A stretch of DNA of 64,000 bases, taken from contig CM049319.1 in NCBI GenBank assembly GCA_026874595.1, positions 54,012,917 through 54,076,916 on the forward strand, in the 5' to 3' direction. The position numbers were made by a program, and so were the translations under genes. Position 1 is the first letter of the stretch. Every line of letters begins with the position of its first letter. The stretch is from Sipunculus nudus. Lineage: Eukaryota; Annelida; Sipuncula; Golfingiida; Sipunculidae. The notes under the pieces are model-generated. The model was given only the letters and a program-made list of their open reading frames with translations, was not told where the DNA came from and did no database searches. Shown in pieces: positions 1-12,032 of this stretch.

Positions 1-5
1 CAGAC

Positions 6-45
<40 letters not shown>

Positions 46-48
46 GTC
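1..48. repeat. (TA)n-(GT)n microsatellite
   Basis: Alternating TA followed by about ten GT units at the window's left edge, downstream of the proline-rich gene. Confidence 0.97.
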
Positions 49-156
49 TAAGACTTTCTACTTACAGATAAAAATCATACATTCCTATCCTATCCGAAAG
101 TTTAAAGTTTAAAGTTTCAATCTCACCTTTTGATTATACCATGACATCCAATACCT

Positions 157-525
157 TTACGTCATCAAGGTCTTCTTCATGGGTTCAAACTGGACAGGTC
201 TGTAAACACCCGGGGCCTTGTAGAATGAGGGCATCCCTAGCAGGGAGGCCCCGGAAGAGTTTAAGGTGCCATCTAGTTCCGCATTTACTCGTTGCGTGTC
301 TCTGTTTACCCCTTCAGTAGTTCCAGTTTCACGCAATACTGGTTCGTCGACAGGGTCAACAATGGGTGGTTCGCCGATTGACGAAGCCGGATGTGACGCC
401 CTAGTCACGTGAGGAGCATGAACCGGTGGAGGGGGAGGAGGAACCGGGACCTGAGGAGGTTGACTGACGTCCGCTATCGCCGGGATCGTGGAGCTCCAAC
501 TGCTTTGCAGCGGGTCAGTCGATTC
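157..525 (-). CDS. Terminal coding exon of the same proline-rich protein
   Basis: On the minus strand an AG acceptor (preceded by TTTTTAAAAACT) opens an exon that continues the frame of the 3 kb exon exactly, in phase 0. It adds 122 residues and ends at TAA (159-157). The first part contains another proline cluster (VPVPPPPPPVH); the rest is Ser/Thr/Glu-rich and ends in a short basic tail (PMKKTLMT). Continued proline richness across the junction supports joining the two exons, giving about 1,123 residues in total. The stop overlaps a weak alternative donor (GTAAAG), so an isoform could splice onward past the window edge. No AATAAA polyadenylation signal was seen in the remaining 156 bases, so the 3' UTR probably extends outside. 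Confidence 0.75.
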   Translation of the reverse strand, partial: ESTDPLQSSWSSTIPAIADVSQPPQVPVPPPPPPVHAPHVTRASHPASSIGEPPIVDPVDEPVLRETGTTEGVNRDTQRVNAELDGTLNSSGASLLGMPSFYKAPGVYRPVQFEPMKKTLMT

Positions 526-901
526 CTAGTTTTTAAAAATGTAGAGTGCAACTTTATTAATTAAGCATTTTATATTCAACAAAATTCTTGTATGTTAATT
601 GATGATTTCACAAAATATATATTTCTGGTTTACCTTTTTACCATTTTTGTCTTTTTTCCTGTTTTACACTTATGTGTAATAAAATCTATTGGTATATTTA
701 TCTTTCATGTAAAACCTTGAGAGTAGTTAGTGTCATAATCAGATAATCCAGATGTACTCCCTGCTACAAGAGGAACATAGGGGCGAGTACTGGAAAAAAA
801 ACTAATTCGCAGTTTTGGAAATACCGTGCAGCCATTACAAGTGAAATTTACTTTAAGTTATTTTAATAGTACTGCAAAAGACAAATAACATCTGCACTTA
901 C
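526..901 (-). other. Intron of the proline-rich gene
   Basis: A 376-base interval between a GTAAGTG donor and a CTAG acceptor on the minus strand. It is AT-rich, has stops in all frames, and separates two exons that share reading phase. Nothing else was seen inside it. Confidence 0.7.
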
Positions 902-3900
902 TGTTGGTTGTGAGTACACAGGAAGGTTTTGAGACAGAATACCAGTAGGACCAGAAGTGACAGACCCAGTCTGACTTTCCGTGGGACCAAGATTGTGTCC
1001 ATTGATAGGTGCGATCCCGCTCGAATGAACGCCGCCTCCAGCTAAAAATGTTGCAGGAGTTGTAGGGGTAATCAACGGATTGGACAAGGTGGGTACTGCC
1101 ATGGCAGTCGGCATGGCTGGCTGCAGCAAACCAACATTTGGAACCGAAAAAGCAAGAGGAACCATTGTTCCCAGTGTTAATCCAGCAACTTGGTGATGCG
1201 TTAATTGGCTACCATATACCTGGCCCGGCATCATCACCTGTGGGTAAGGTACTTGTGTGTTTTGGTCGAGGGCCGGCGGTGTTGTCACTTGGTTTTCTGT
1301 TGGACTCAAGCTCACCTGAGGAGTGGGATCTGAGTTTCCGATAGACGGCGCTGGTGACGCGTCTGTGAGGGATGTGATACCACTTCCGGTGGATGGGCTC
1401 TGGTCGGTGCGGTACCCACTGTCACCGAGCCGTATCCCTGGTAACCCTGAATCTGATTCCGTGGTACTGGAGGACAACGGTTCATCAATGTCCGCATCCA
1501 GATAATCGTTTTGGGGTTTGTCATATATCCTGTAAAAATGCTTAATATCCAAAGATTTTGATTTCGGCAAATGTGGTCCCTGAATCTCTTGTGGTTCCTC
1601 GATCTGTACAGGTGGCAATATTTGTCTTGGAGAACTAGGCATGTTGTGATAATTGTTTTCAGGTTCCTTGCTTTTCATGCTTTCCCTCATCTGCTGGAAC
1701 CGTTTGTCAGCTTCTGCTTCCATTGCCCTCTGCTGTTCAAACTTTTGCTCGCGCTCCTGTACAAATTTATTGACTGCCTTTGCTCGTTCCTCACGCTCCT
1801 TAAGCCGCTCAGTTTTCTGGTAAGCAAAACGTTTGACTTTCTTTTTCTTGCCCTTTAAGGCAGATTCTTGGATGCGGCGCCCATCCTCAGTAACTATGAC
1901 AGTCTCATATTCGGGTAACAACACGAGTTGTCCTCTCCGAGGATTGTAAGCGTACGCATGACGCCTCTCCATATGGCTCACTTTAATTGCCTCACCTGTT
2001 GCATCATCAAATTCTTCTGCTTGATAAATCTCCCAGTTTTCGTCAAACATTTCATCGATTTTCTTCCTTCTGTGGACTGCTCTACCTATTGTCCCGAGCG
2101 CACTTTTCACGGCTTTCCGCGCTTTCTGCAGGTTGCTTGGTTTCGATTTCTTTGATTTTGTCTCAGATTCTGGGGATAGGGTACTTATAACATTGAACGA
2201 TTTTGGCATCTCCTTTCCCCTCGCTGTTATTTCAACGTCCATGCCTTCATCTTCATCATCCTCGTCTTCACTACTCAAGTCCTCTTGTGGGACCCACTGC
2301 TTCACCTCCTTTGACTGCACCTGTTCATGGGAAGTGACCTCCTCCTCCTGAGAGTATACATCAAACGTAGCCTGATCACAATTGTCCATCTTGTCTTGCT
2401 GGTTCGTTTGTGTTTCTGAGTGTTTTTCTCTCGTGAGTTCACTTTCGAATACTTCATCTACCGGAGGTGAGGCGATCACCAGAGGTGACCTTGGCGTACT
2501 CGGCAAACTGTCAGAATCATTTTTCTTTGCAAGAAACAATTTAGTATTGCTGCTTGTATTTCTCATTCTTATGGCCCCACTCTCTTGCCGGGTTTCTCTT
2601 TCTTTAGCCGCGGCTTTTATTTCCTCGTGTAATGCAATCACCGCTGCTCGTCTCGTTGGAGGTTCAATGTGACCTTTCTGGCTTCTCTTTACAGCTGCAG
2701 AGAACAGCTCAGACTTGAACTGTTCGTACAACGTTGGACTCATCGGTTCAACGCTTGATGAAGAAGTCTGTCTTCTAAACACCGGTCCACCGTGTGGTGT
2801 CATTTGATCCTGTTTTGGTAATGTTGTTTTGTTAGCATCACGTGAGGGAGATTTATCTTCCTGCTGCGCGACACAATCTGATATCACGTCATCTGCAGAT
2901 TCGCCGATCGTTATTGGCTCTGACACGAAAGACACTTTCATTGCCTTAGGTGTGTACTGCCTGGCAGAAGCGTTGCCTGCAACTGGTGGAGGTGGGGGCG
3001 GTGGAGGAGGAGGTGGAGACGCCACAGTGGAGGACTGCGGTATAGTCTCCTCCTCAGCGGTTTCACTTGGCAACGTCTGAGTCTCTGCGGAGATGTACGT
3101 AATCGTAACATGGTCTTGTTCCTGTGATGTTTGGACTGCAGAATCTTGGCGTGAAATATCCACTTGAACAGCTGTGGTGGGCGTGACAAATACACGGTTA
3201 GACTCATTGCTAGTCTCGCTATTTTCAGTCTGTTCACTGATGAACCCACTAACAGCGAACCTCGTTATATCACCATCCGTTCTCCATTCTGGTGAATTCA
3301 TGATGCTGATTATCTCATCCATTTCTTTCTCAATTTCCTTCTCTTTCTCTTCCAGAGTCCTTTCATCTTGTTTCTCCACGGTAACAGGAAATTCCTCCTG
3401 AATAGTAACGTGTTTCTTTGGAGTGATTGCAGGAGGAAGAGGAGCGGGGCTCTTTTTGAACTTCCTTACTGAAGATCCTGACACAAAGCTGCTAACTGAC
3501 AGCGAAGCTGCGGGGACGGTGTTTTGCACCTGCACAGTAACACCGGTACGATTTGGTTTTCTTGACGGCATATTGGCTAATCCGTTTATCCTTTTAGTGG
3601 GAATGTTAGATAATCCATTTGGTTTCCTCGCGGGAGTTTTACCCACGGGAGGTAACGGTGCTGGGTATTTCTTTCTCCTGTAGGAGGTCGTCTCTGAATT
3701 CAATTCAGAATCATTGGTAGTTTGTGATACAATCCCGTTCACCCGGACAACATATCTGTTGTTCTGATTCACCATATTTGCCAATGGGGCTCGGCCTCTT
3801 TTGGGTTTAATAAATAGCATATCTGCCCCATTTTCCTCTGAGTGAGTTTGCTGTTGTTGGCGTTTATAGTGGTAAACCTGTGTCCAGGATCCGCTCCCGT

Positions 3901-3904
3901 CCAT
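902..3904 (-). CDS. Large coding exon (first coding exon) of a proline-rich, largely disordered protein
   Basis: This exon encodes 1,001 residues without a stop. The start is chosen because the ATG has A at -3 and G at +4 and the frame is open throughout. The exon ends at a GTAAGTG donor just past a complete codon (phase 0); read-through would stop 12 codons into the intron. Visible parts: a QQQQ run (17-20); two similar lysine-rich proline motifs, RRKKYPAPLPP (76-86) and KFKKSPAPLPP (148-158); related NGLSNIP/NGLANMP repeats (96-113); an 11-proline run (297-307); an acidic stretch (about 544-556); a basic segment (590-615); a compact, possibly folded stretch (about 615-690); and a charged helix likely to form a coiled coil (690-746). 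Lysine-flanked PAPLPP motifs are typical of SH3- or profilin-binding cytoskeletal proteins such as Cordon-bleu, so an actin-linked role is an inference. No domain was recognised with certainty. No signal peptide or membrane segment is evident. Confidence 0.85.
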
Positions 3905-4388
3905 CTTGAATGAACGCCCAGGGTCAGGTAGTCGAAATTACTGTTTCGTTTCGAATGTCATTTCCCATGCATCAATGGTCGGTCATTGTTCTTAGTTACT
4001 CAGGGTGTCGTGATAAATATCCCCTCCCAGGCATCAAAGAGCTGCTGTTGCAAGGTGCAGGTAGTGAAAATGATGATCATCTCCGATCTCGTCTAAAAGA
4101 AGTAAAAAAATGAGTCTTTAAAATCTCACAATTATAATAAATTAAAAATTTGAAAGTACCTTAGTTTTAAGAAAGCATTTCCTGTTAGGTCACTGGATTT
4201 TATGTTATATTTTAGACATATTCTTTCAATATAGGTCGGTTTTATTTATTTTTTTTTTCATATCACAAAAAAAGAACAGCTGAAACGTAATATTTCACAA
4301 TTTACTGTTTGATAAATAATATAATACAAATACTCGAACCACCCGCAAAAACATTAGGCTAATGAGTGCGACATTCACAAAACTAGAT
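3905..4388. other. Upstream flank of the proline-rich gene; no gene seen
   Basis: This is the 5' side of the minus-strand gene. The base run before the ATG gives a good Kozak context, but no TATA box, obvious promoter or further coding exon was identified. An AG directly before the ATG could be a splice acceptor for an upstream non-coding exon. The stretch ends at the left hairpin of the tandem-repeat element. Confidence 0.4.
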
Positions 4389-6998
4389 GTGTCGGAACGA
4401 CACGAATGCCCCCGCCTTGGGCAAATTAGAAACATTTGTAAAATTTGGAAAATTTTTTAAGTTCAGGAGGTGTCGTATGGTCAAAAGTAGGTCAACAAGG
4501 GCAAAATGCAAACTCGATCTGTAACGGGTCATTATCAAGCAACACACCAAAAATCATGCCAGTATATGCAGGCATTGTGAAAAAAGTCCATACATGTGCA
4601 TTTTCCATAAAATTTCTGTCTTTCATGAAATTTTCTATGTTTAGGAGCCGTAAAACAATCAAAAGTAGGTCAACCGGGATGAAACGCAAACTCATCCGTA
4701 ACTGTCATTATCTGCCCACACAAAAAAATCAGGGTGGTATCTGCAGGCATTGAGGAAAAAAAGTCAGTACATATGCATTTGTTATGAAAATTTATATTTT
4801 TCATGAAACTTTCTATGTTCAGGAGCAGTCAAATGGTCAAAAGTAGGTCAACTGAGACAAAAAAAAGAACTCGATCTGTAACTGGTCATTATCTGCCTAC
4901 ACACCAAAAATCAGGCCTGTATCTGCAGGCACGGCGAAAAAAAGTCCATACATGTGCACCTTTTTATGAAATTTTCTATGTTAGAGCACAGTCAAACGGT
5001 CAAAAATAGGTCAACAGGGACAAAATGTGAACTTGATCTGTAACTGGTCATTATCTGCCCACACACCAAAAATCAGGCCAATATCTGCAGGTATTGTGAA
5101 GAAAAGTCTGTACAAGTGTATTTGTCATGAAAATATATATTTTACATGAAATTTTCTATGTTCAGGAGCCGTAAAACAGTCAAAAGTAGATCAACCGGGA
5201 CAAAATGCGAACTCCATCTGTAACTGGTCAATATCTGCCGACACACCAAAAATCAGGCCAATATCTGCAGGCATTGCGAAAAAAAGTCCGTACATGTGTA
5301 TTTGTCATAAAATTTCATATTTTTCATGAAATTTTCTATGTTCAGGAGCCGTAAAACGGTCAAAAGAAGGTCAACCGGGGCGAAACGTGAACTCGATCTG
5401 TAACTGCTCTATATCTGCCCACACACCAAAAATCAGGCCAATATCTGCAGGCATTGCGAAAAAAAATCCGTACATGTGTATCTGTCATGAATATTTCTAT
5501 TTTTCATGAAAATTTCTAAGTTTAGGAGCCGTAAAACGGTCAAAAGAAGGTCAACTGGGACAAAACGCGAACTCGATCTGTAACTGGTCTATATCTGTCC
5601 ACACACCAAAAATCAGGCCAATATCTGCAGGCACTGCGAAAAAAAGTCCGTACATGTGTATTTGTCATGAAATTTCATATTTTTCATGAAATTTTCTATG
5701 TTAAGGAGCCGTAAAACGGTCAAAAGTAGGTCAACCGGGACGAAACGCGAACTCGATCTGTAACTGGTCTATATCTGTCCACTCACCAAAAATCAGGCCA
5801 ATATCTGCAGGCACTGCGAAAAAAAAGTCCGTACATGTGTATTTGTCATGAAATTTCATATTTTTCATGAAATTTTCTATGTTCAGGAGCCGTAAAACGG
5901 TCAAAAGTAGGTCAACCGGGACGAAACGTGAACTCGATCTGTAACTGCTCTATATCTGCCTACACACCAAAAATTAGGCCAATATCTGCAGGCATTGCGA
6001 AAAAAATTCTGTACATGTGTATTTGTCATGAATATTTCTATTTTTCATGAAATTTTCTAAGTTAAGAGCCGTAAAACGGTCAAAAGTAGGTCAACCGGGA
6101 CGAAACGTGAACTCGATCTGTAACTGCTCTATATCTGCCCACACACCAAAAATTAGGCCAATATCTGCAGGCATTGCGAAAAAAAATCCGTACATGTGTA
6201 TCTGTCATGAATATTTCTATTTTTCATGAAAATTTCTAAGTTTAGGAGCCGTTAAACGGTCAAAAGTAGGTCAACTGGGACAAAACGCGAACTCGATCTG
6301 TAACTGGTCTATATCTGTCTACACACCAAAAATCAGGCCAATATCTGCAGGCACTGCGAAAAAAAGTACGTACATGTGTATTTGTCATGAAATTTCATAT
6401 TTTTTATGAAATTTTCTATGTTAAGGAGCCGTAAAACGGTCAAAGGTAGGTCAACCGGGACGAAACGCGAACTCGATCTGTAACTGGTCTATATCTGTCC
6501 ACACACCAAAAATTCAGGCCAATATCTGCAGGCACTGCGAAAAAAAGTCCGTACATGTGTATTTGTCATGAAATTTCATATTTTTCATGAAATTTTCTAT
6601 GTTAAGGAGCCGTAAAACGGTCAAAAGTAGGTCAACCGGGACGAAACGCGAACTCGATCTGTAACTGGTCTATATCTGTCCACTCACCAAAAATTAGGCC
6701 AATATCTGCAGGCACTGCGAAAAAAAGTCCGTACATGTGTATCTGTCATGAATATTTCTATTTTTCATGAAATTTTCTAAGTTAAGAGCCGTAAAACGGT
6801 CAAATGTAGGTCAACCGGGACGAAACGCGAACTCGATCTGTAACTGGTCTATATCTGCCCACACACCAAAAATCAGGCCAATATCTGCAGGCATTGGGAA
6901 AAAAAGTCCGTACAACTGTTTGATTTCGGAAGGACGGAAGGACGGAATGACGGACATGGGTAAAACTATATGCCCCGGCCACTTTGTGGCGGGGGCAT
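4389..6998 (+). mobile_element. Non-autonomous rolling-circle-like (Helentron/Pearl-type) element with a 180 bp tandem core
   Basis: The left end carries a hairpin, GTGTCG-GAA-CGACAC (4389-4403), followed at once by ATGCCCCCGCC (4406-4416). The right end is a 29-base hairpin (6970-6998) with a 13 bp stem, one mismatch and a TTT loop; its distal arm, GGCGGGGGCAT (6988-6998), is the exact inverse of the left 11-mer. Between them lie 14 tandem monomers. Short subterminal inverted repeats plus a 3' hairpin and a tandem core are the known layout of non-autonomous Helentrons and of bivalve Pearl elements; assignment to that class is inferred. No protein is encoded: the open frames in this stretch are read-throughs of the repeat. 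Confidence 0.72.
4455..6915 (+). repeat. Tandem array of fourteen ~180 bp monomers
   Basis: The landmark GGAGCCGTAAAAC recurs near 4643, 5165, 5345, 5525, 5705, 5886, 6065, 6245, 6425, 6606 and 6785, with diverged versions near 4463, 4823 and 4985. Spacing is 180-181 bases except for one monomer shortened to about 162. Divergence is highest at the left end and lowest in the right half. Two junction variants exist (TCTATGTT versus TCTAAGTT), and their order repeats as a block of four (see findings). Confidence 0.95.
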
Positions 6999-7010
6999 TA
7001 AAAGTTCTTG

Positions 7011-9300
7011 AATCTTGAATCATTGCGGACGCACATAGACAATTATCGGGTTAGTGACGTATTCTTTTATTATTATTTTTTTTTCAATTGAATAACTAGA
7101 TCGTTATTTAATCGAAACTAAAATCCTCGAAATCGTAATCCTGTAGCCTCATATTGATTAAAAAAGTTATATATTAGGATGAACAGATCAGATTTATAGC
7201 TAAGTTTGTGTGTTTATTATGACTTACTGACCCCGACACATGCATAATTTAATGTATAGTACGCTTGGCGTCTTGGTACATGAAACTGACTTGGCGTTTA
7301 ATACGACTCCCTCCTAATCTCAGGTGTTAGGTTACAAGTGTATGCGGTCAAAACCTCCAGGTGAAAGACCGAACACACCCACATAAATCGACACTTATTC
7401 CAGTGGATCAGTAACCTTATCCGCTGGACGCAAGCCAAGAAACCTGAACTACTAACTCGGCGTATATGCAGAACTATCAATGCACAATTGCGGATTCCAA
7501 ATCTAACAAAACATAATCACTGCATTTCGTTTACTCCCATATCCTTTGATTTTCGCTGGCACTGCCAGGAGGGGCTTAGCTCTTTTTGTACTGGCGTTCT
7601 TTTGTTGGTTCGGTGGGTGTCCATAAAGTCAAGTCTTTGAGTCCACCTTTAGAGTGTCACAGGGTGCTGCCTAGCGAATCTATCCAGGGCCCTAGTGACT
7701 TACTGAGTGACCAGGCCCGACCTCTTATGAACTGTAACACTGACTTTTGACTATTTAGTCCCCCACCTAAAGTATCGTTCAACAAACTCGTACAACTAAT
7801 TCTGTCATATACGTCAACTCATGACCCTGCAGTGTTGCTTCTGTTAAGGAGCAGTTTGAGGGCGTATCCTGAATTTAAGGAACGGATGGGATGCTGAAAT
7901 ATTGGGCAAAGGTAGTTCATTTGCCCGCATATAAACTGTACTCTAGTCAACCAATCTGTATATCCATCTGTTTGAGTAATTTTCCTAAAAGTTGTTTTTT
8001 TTTCAATAATTTCCTAGAAAGCTGCACATGAAAGTGATGGCAATTATGAATTTTAACAATATATCTTCGTTTCACAACCTTCTAGGCATCTTTGTTTTAG
8101 CTGGTTATATTTTGCATGTGACCAATGGCCTTGACTGTCACAAGTGGTGCCGACATGTTGTAAAATTCAGACTGATTTATCATAATAATTATCTTTCTTG
8201 TATAAGGGTTGAAGTGGGCATTTATTTACCTTGCTGAAAATGGGCCTTTACCTTATGCCCTACATATCTATTTTGGGTCATTGTGTTGGCTTTGTCACCT
8301 CGTCTACCGAAGGCACCATTTATAGAGGGGATTCCTTGCGCATGCAAAACGGGACTTTTCAAGTTTCTTGAAAAAGGGTCCAATAACAGACTCACTAGGG
8401 TCTCTGAGAGCCTAGGTGTGTCCGTGTAAGAGATTACGGTATGAGTCTACTTCCTGGTTGGATGATTGAATCATGTTTACTTGATACACTTTTTTTATTA
8501 TTTATACAAAGCACCAAAATGTTCTCTGACATCATGATGTCACTATTCAAACTTCGTTTCTTATTCTAATTCTACATATTATTCTCTAATCAAATACAAC
8601 CTAAACTATGCCAACACAAAGCCTACATTAATATAAGACCAAGTATTATTTACAGGGCGCTCTCGGCTATATAGTTTTGCATAATGCAGTATTACGTTTC
8701 CTTATTTTCGCCGTCACGGACTATTTTTTTCCAAACAATGCAAACCCCCTTCGAGTCTGGCATATTTCCACTATTGATGGAGGTCTGTTGACTCTAAAAG
8801 CTGAGCCGCCATATACCAAAAGGGCGATTGACGTTATTCTTCTGAAATAAACTCCCACTCAACCATCCACCCTACCCATTTTCTTTCCGAGTTCAAAAAC
8901 ACCGGCAAATCAAAATTGGACATTTCTCTAGAGATACGACTACTGATTCCAGCTTTTAGTGTAGCAAATTCGTTCTGAGTAAATTTTGTTTTATAAAAAT
9001 CAGACACCCCATACATTTTTGTTCTTCACCTTTCTATGAAACCTTATAAAAGAATGGGGCCAATTGTTTTTTTTTTCAGTTCTGACATATCTTTCAGCCT
9101 GTATTAAGTGCTATTAAAAAAGTAAATTAATAAACTGCGACCGAAACATTGATTAAACAGGGACAAGAGGATTAGAAAGGTTATTTCTTGTAGCATTTAC
9201 CTACTAAAGACACAAATTGTGTACTCTGAACAGTTTGGGATTGTCTAACTTTTTTTTTGTTTAAATTAAATTGACCTGTTCACCTACCAAGTATATTTAA
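7011..9300. other. Unassigned intergenic DNA
   Basis: AT-rich sequence with short homopolymer runs. All open frames are under about 70 codons, start and stop without splice-site support, and show no recognisable motif. No RNA gene or inverted repeat was identified. Confidence 0.5.
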
Positions 9301-9302
9301 TA

Positions 9303-10175
9303 ACTAGCTGATAAAACCGGTATACCGGGCTTTCTACCAGGGTTTGTCAGATGAATTAACTAAAATGAAGAATGTTGGTTTTTTTTATTCTAAAAGTTAT
9401 AAGAAAATATAGATTTTCAGTTGGATACTGTCATAATACAATAAGCACAAATATATGGGTTTTTTGCATTTATTTTTGGAACTGCGGTTACGGCAAGAAA
9501 TTCATATACCGTTTTGTTTACCTTGAAGACCTGGCGAGCGATGATGTCTACATTTGCAAACCGGAATGGGACGCGGGGGCATTCAGTTTTTCGATAATCT
9601 TCGGATGATTACTGTTGTTGAACGTATAAAGAATAGGTTAATGGGAGGAAGACATGAACGATAAATTTAATGTACGTTTTAAGGATGGAAACTATGCCTG
9701 AAGAAAGATATGAAAATATGCATGCGTCGTTAGTAGCAGAAGCGGCCCCCATTTAAGTCAGAACCGTTTTTTAATCGTATCAGACTAATTTTTTAGCCCT
9801 GGAAACCCCCCCCCCCCCCCCCACCCCACTCAACCCCCTTTTCCGGAAATGTGGACCTTGTATTAGGTCTGGTCATTTATCGCCCTGGATTGAACCCTTC
9901 CTTTTCATAAAGCGAGGGTTTTGTGTTTTTCACATATAACTGAACACGCACGTGGGTCAGAGCCTGGGTCAAATGCCAGACAAAACATTTAATCCCTCAC
10001 TGAAAGCTTGGGTTATTCATTTGCACAATACAGTCCTTAATCATGTGCTGCATTGGACCGCACGGGCAATCCGGTCTTTGCCGAAGGCAGTTCGGCTGAT
10101 TTCGGTGGAAACCTCCATGAAGATCATAAAAATGCAAAAATCACTAAAAAATGATGTGTACATTAAAAACTATTT
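9303..10175 (+). repeat. Dispersed repeat D1, copy A
   Basis: Begins CTAGCTGATAAAACCGG and matches copy B at 22330-23361 along its length. Shared landmarks include AAGAAATT.AT before TTTACCTTGA (about 9494-9524), ACGCGGGGGCATTCAG (9570-9585), AGTAGCAGAAGCGG (9731-9744) and TTGCCGAAGGCAGTTCGGCT (10078-10097). It contains a C-run (9807-9822). No coding capacity was seen, and the transposon class is not recognised. Confidence 0.75.
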
Positions 10176-10433
10176 ACAAAATTTCTGGGTATGCACATGG
10201 TGACCTTACTTTTTTTACATGACAATTTACAATATTTAATTTTAACATTTGCCAAATCTATTTATACATGTACAGATAATAATTTCATTATACTCGCGGT
10301 TTGTTTAACAATTTATAACTAGAATACGGGTAGTCGACAAGCGACTACATGTGTCCGAAGTGGGGAAAGGGGGGAAGTGAGGCATGGATTGAGTGGCAAG
10401 GGGGAATAGAGGTGTGTTGCATATTTGCACAGA

Positions 10434-10790
10434 TGTCTGCAGCCGAAATGTGTATGTAGGCGGCGCCACCTACCTTAAAATCCAGAAAGCAATCCAAGAT
10501 GTATACATATGCAAAATTTTATGCAGTTAAGTCAAACGATTACTTGAATATGAGTGATTTTATCCCACAGCATGACAAACAGAAGGACGCTGTGCCAAAT
10601 TGGTTGCAGTTGGCGCCATCAATTTTATGTATGATTAAGAGCTATGTGAGATCTATACACATGCGAAATTCCGGGGGATATGTCAAACCAATCCTGAGAT
10701 ATAAGCCTGAATGTCTGCAGCGTAAACATAAATGTAGGTGGTGCCACCTGCCACAAAATCGAGAAAGCAATATCATGTAGATAAGAGGGC
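10434..10790 (+). repeat. Imperfect tandem duplication, ~280 bp offset
   Basis: The stretch TCTGCAGC...TGTAGG.GG.GCCACCT.CC...AAAATC.AGAAAGCAAT occurs near 10435-10497 and again near 10714-10772. Both contain a near-palindrome around GGCGCCACC/GGTGCCACC. The spacer holds a further GGCGCCATC. It is probably a fragment of a repeat with an internal duplication. Confidence 0.5.
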
Positions 10791-11191
10791 CATTTCATAT
10801 GTTCTATAAAAATGAAGCAAATATTAAGCAACTAGGGGAAAAATGAGCCATAAATATATGGTACCGGTTGTCTGAAATCTGTAAGTGGTCCGCCATACCC
10901 ATTGCACAAAATACTCCACAACACCTTATCGTCTCTATATGAATGATTCCTATAAAGAAATTTTGTGGGACACGATACCGGTGGCCAAGTAACAACGGAT
11001 TTTTTTTCACGGTAAGTCCGATGGATCTTGATGCGGATCCAAGCGTTGGAGGAGTTATGTGCTCTACGAGTGATCTCTAATTTTGGAATAAACGTCTTAA
11101 CACAGTCTGTACGTGTCTATGGTCTTTGTTATTTGATGTACTGTATCTTACTGATCATTGTTCTGAGGGGATTTGTTGCAAAATATCCCTC

Positions 11192-11195
<4 letters not shown>

Positions 11196-11244
<49 letters not shown>

Positions 11245-11245
11245 C

Positions 11246-11301
<56 letters not shown>

Positions 11302-11527
11302 GTCCTCGATTTTTGCTCTAAAATCAAATTTGACCAGAATAAAATGACAAAGCCCATTTTGAAAAAAAAAATGCACCAATTAAGGTCTAAGGATTACAAA
11401 AATGTAGGGTGTCCACTTTTTACAGACAAAAATAGCTCTTGTATCATATACCCCCCCCCCCCACTTTTTTCCAGAAAAAGCCCCCTCCCCCTCTCTGTCT
11501 CTGTGTCTCCCTTTCTCTCTCTCTCTT

Positions 11528-11602
<75 letters not shown>

Positions 11603-11605
11603 ACA
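11196..11605. repeat. Compound (TA)n microsatellites
   Basis: There are two long (AT)n tracts (about 11197-11240 and 11250-11298), each preceded by the same ATCCCTCTGAATAT junction, which suggests duplication of the tract with its flank. A C-run with (CT)n and further (TA)n tracts follow (11450-11600). Open frames of alternating Tyr-Ile here are artefacts. Confidence 0.95.
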
Positions 11606-11639
11606 TGAACTTGCGTCAATTTTACAAATAATCTGATGT

Positions 11640-12030
11640 CCACGAACCTCTACCCTTTATTGCCAACTGGCTGTGCATCCGTTCAAGAACCAATAAATAT
11701 CAACCGCATGTTTAATATAAACACCGTGTTGTTTGTACGGGCCGGGAACGTGTGATTGATTGACAACCGTGAATAATTGTCGATTTTCACACAAACCGCC
11801 TGTTGAAAGCTTGCTGTCGTCTCATACTTGTATCAATAATTCCAGATATATACAGAAGATTATGGGCGAATCCTATGTGAATAAGGGCATATACTCCATA
11901 TAGGTCAACCTCAATTTAAGGCTGTTACGCAAAAGGGCTGTCAAAATAGGTTCAGACCAAAGGATCCTACATCGCGACTTTGTGATATATACAGAAAGAC
12001 AGGTTTAGCAATACAGGTATATAGGTGCAT
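11640..12030. other. Unassigned intergenic DNA
   Basis: No gene, RNA or repeat was recognised between the microsatellite block and the TIR element. Confidence 0.4.
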
Positions 12031-12032
12031 TA

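Noticed and set aside
1138-3683. Many plus-strand and second-frame minus-strand open frames over the 3 kb exon
   Set aside because: They are shadows of the long GC-richer coding exon; the 1,001-codon frame has the good start context and the splice donor.
4455-6915. Regularly spaced repeats that could suggest a CRISPR array
   Set aside because: The whole 180 bp monomer is repeated with no unique spacers, and the setting is eukaryotic.
4445-7018. Several open frames of 60-102 codons inside the tandem array
   Set aside because: They repeat with the monomer, carry no protein-like motif and arise from read-through of the satellite.
11028-11636. Open frames of alternating Tyr-Ile up to 152 codons
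   Set aside because: They are translations of (TA)n microsatellites on both strands.
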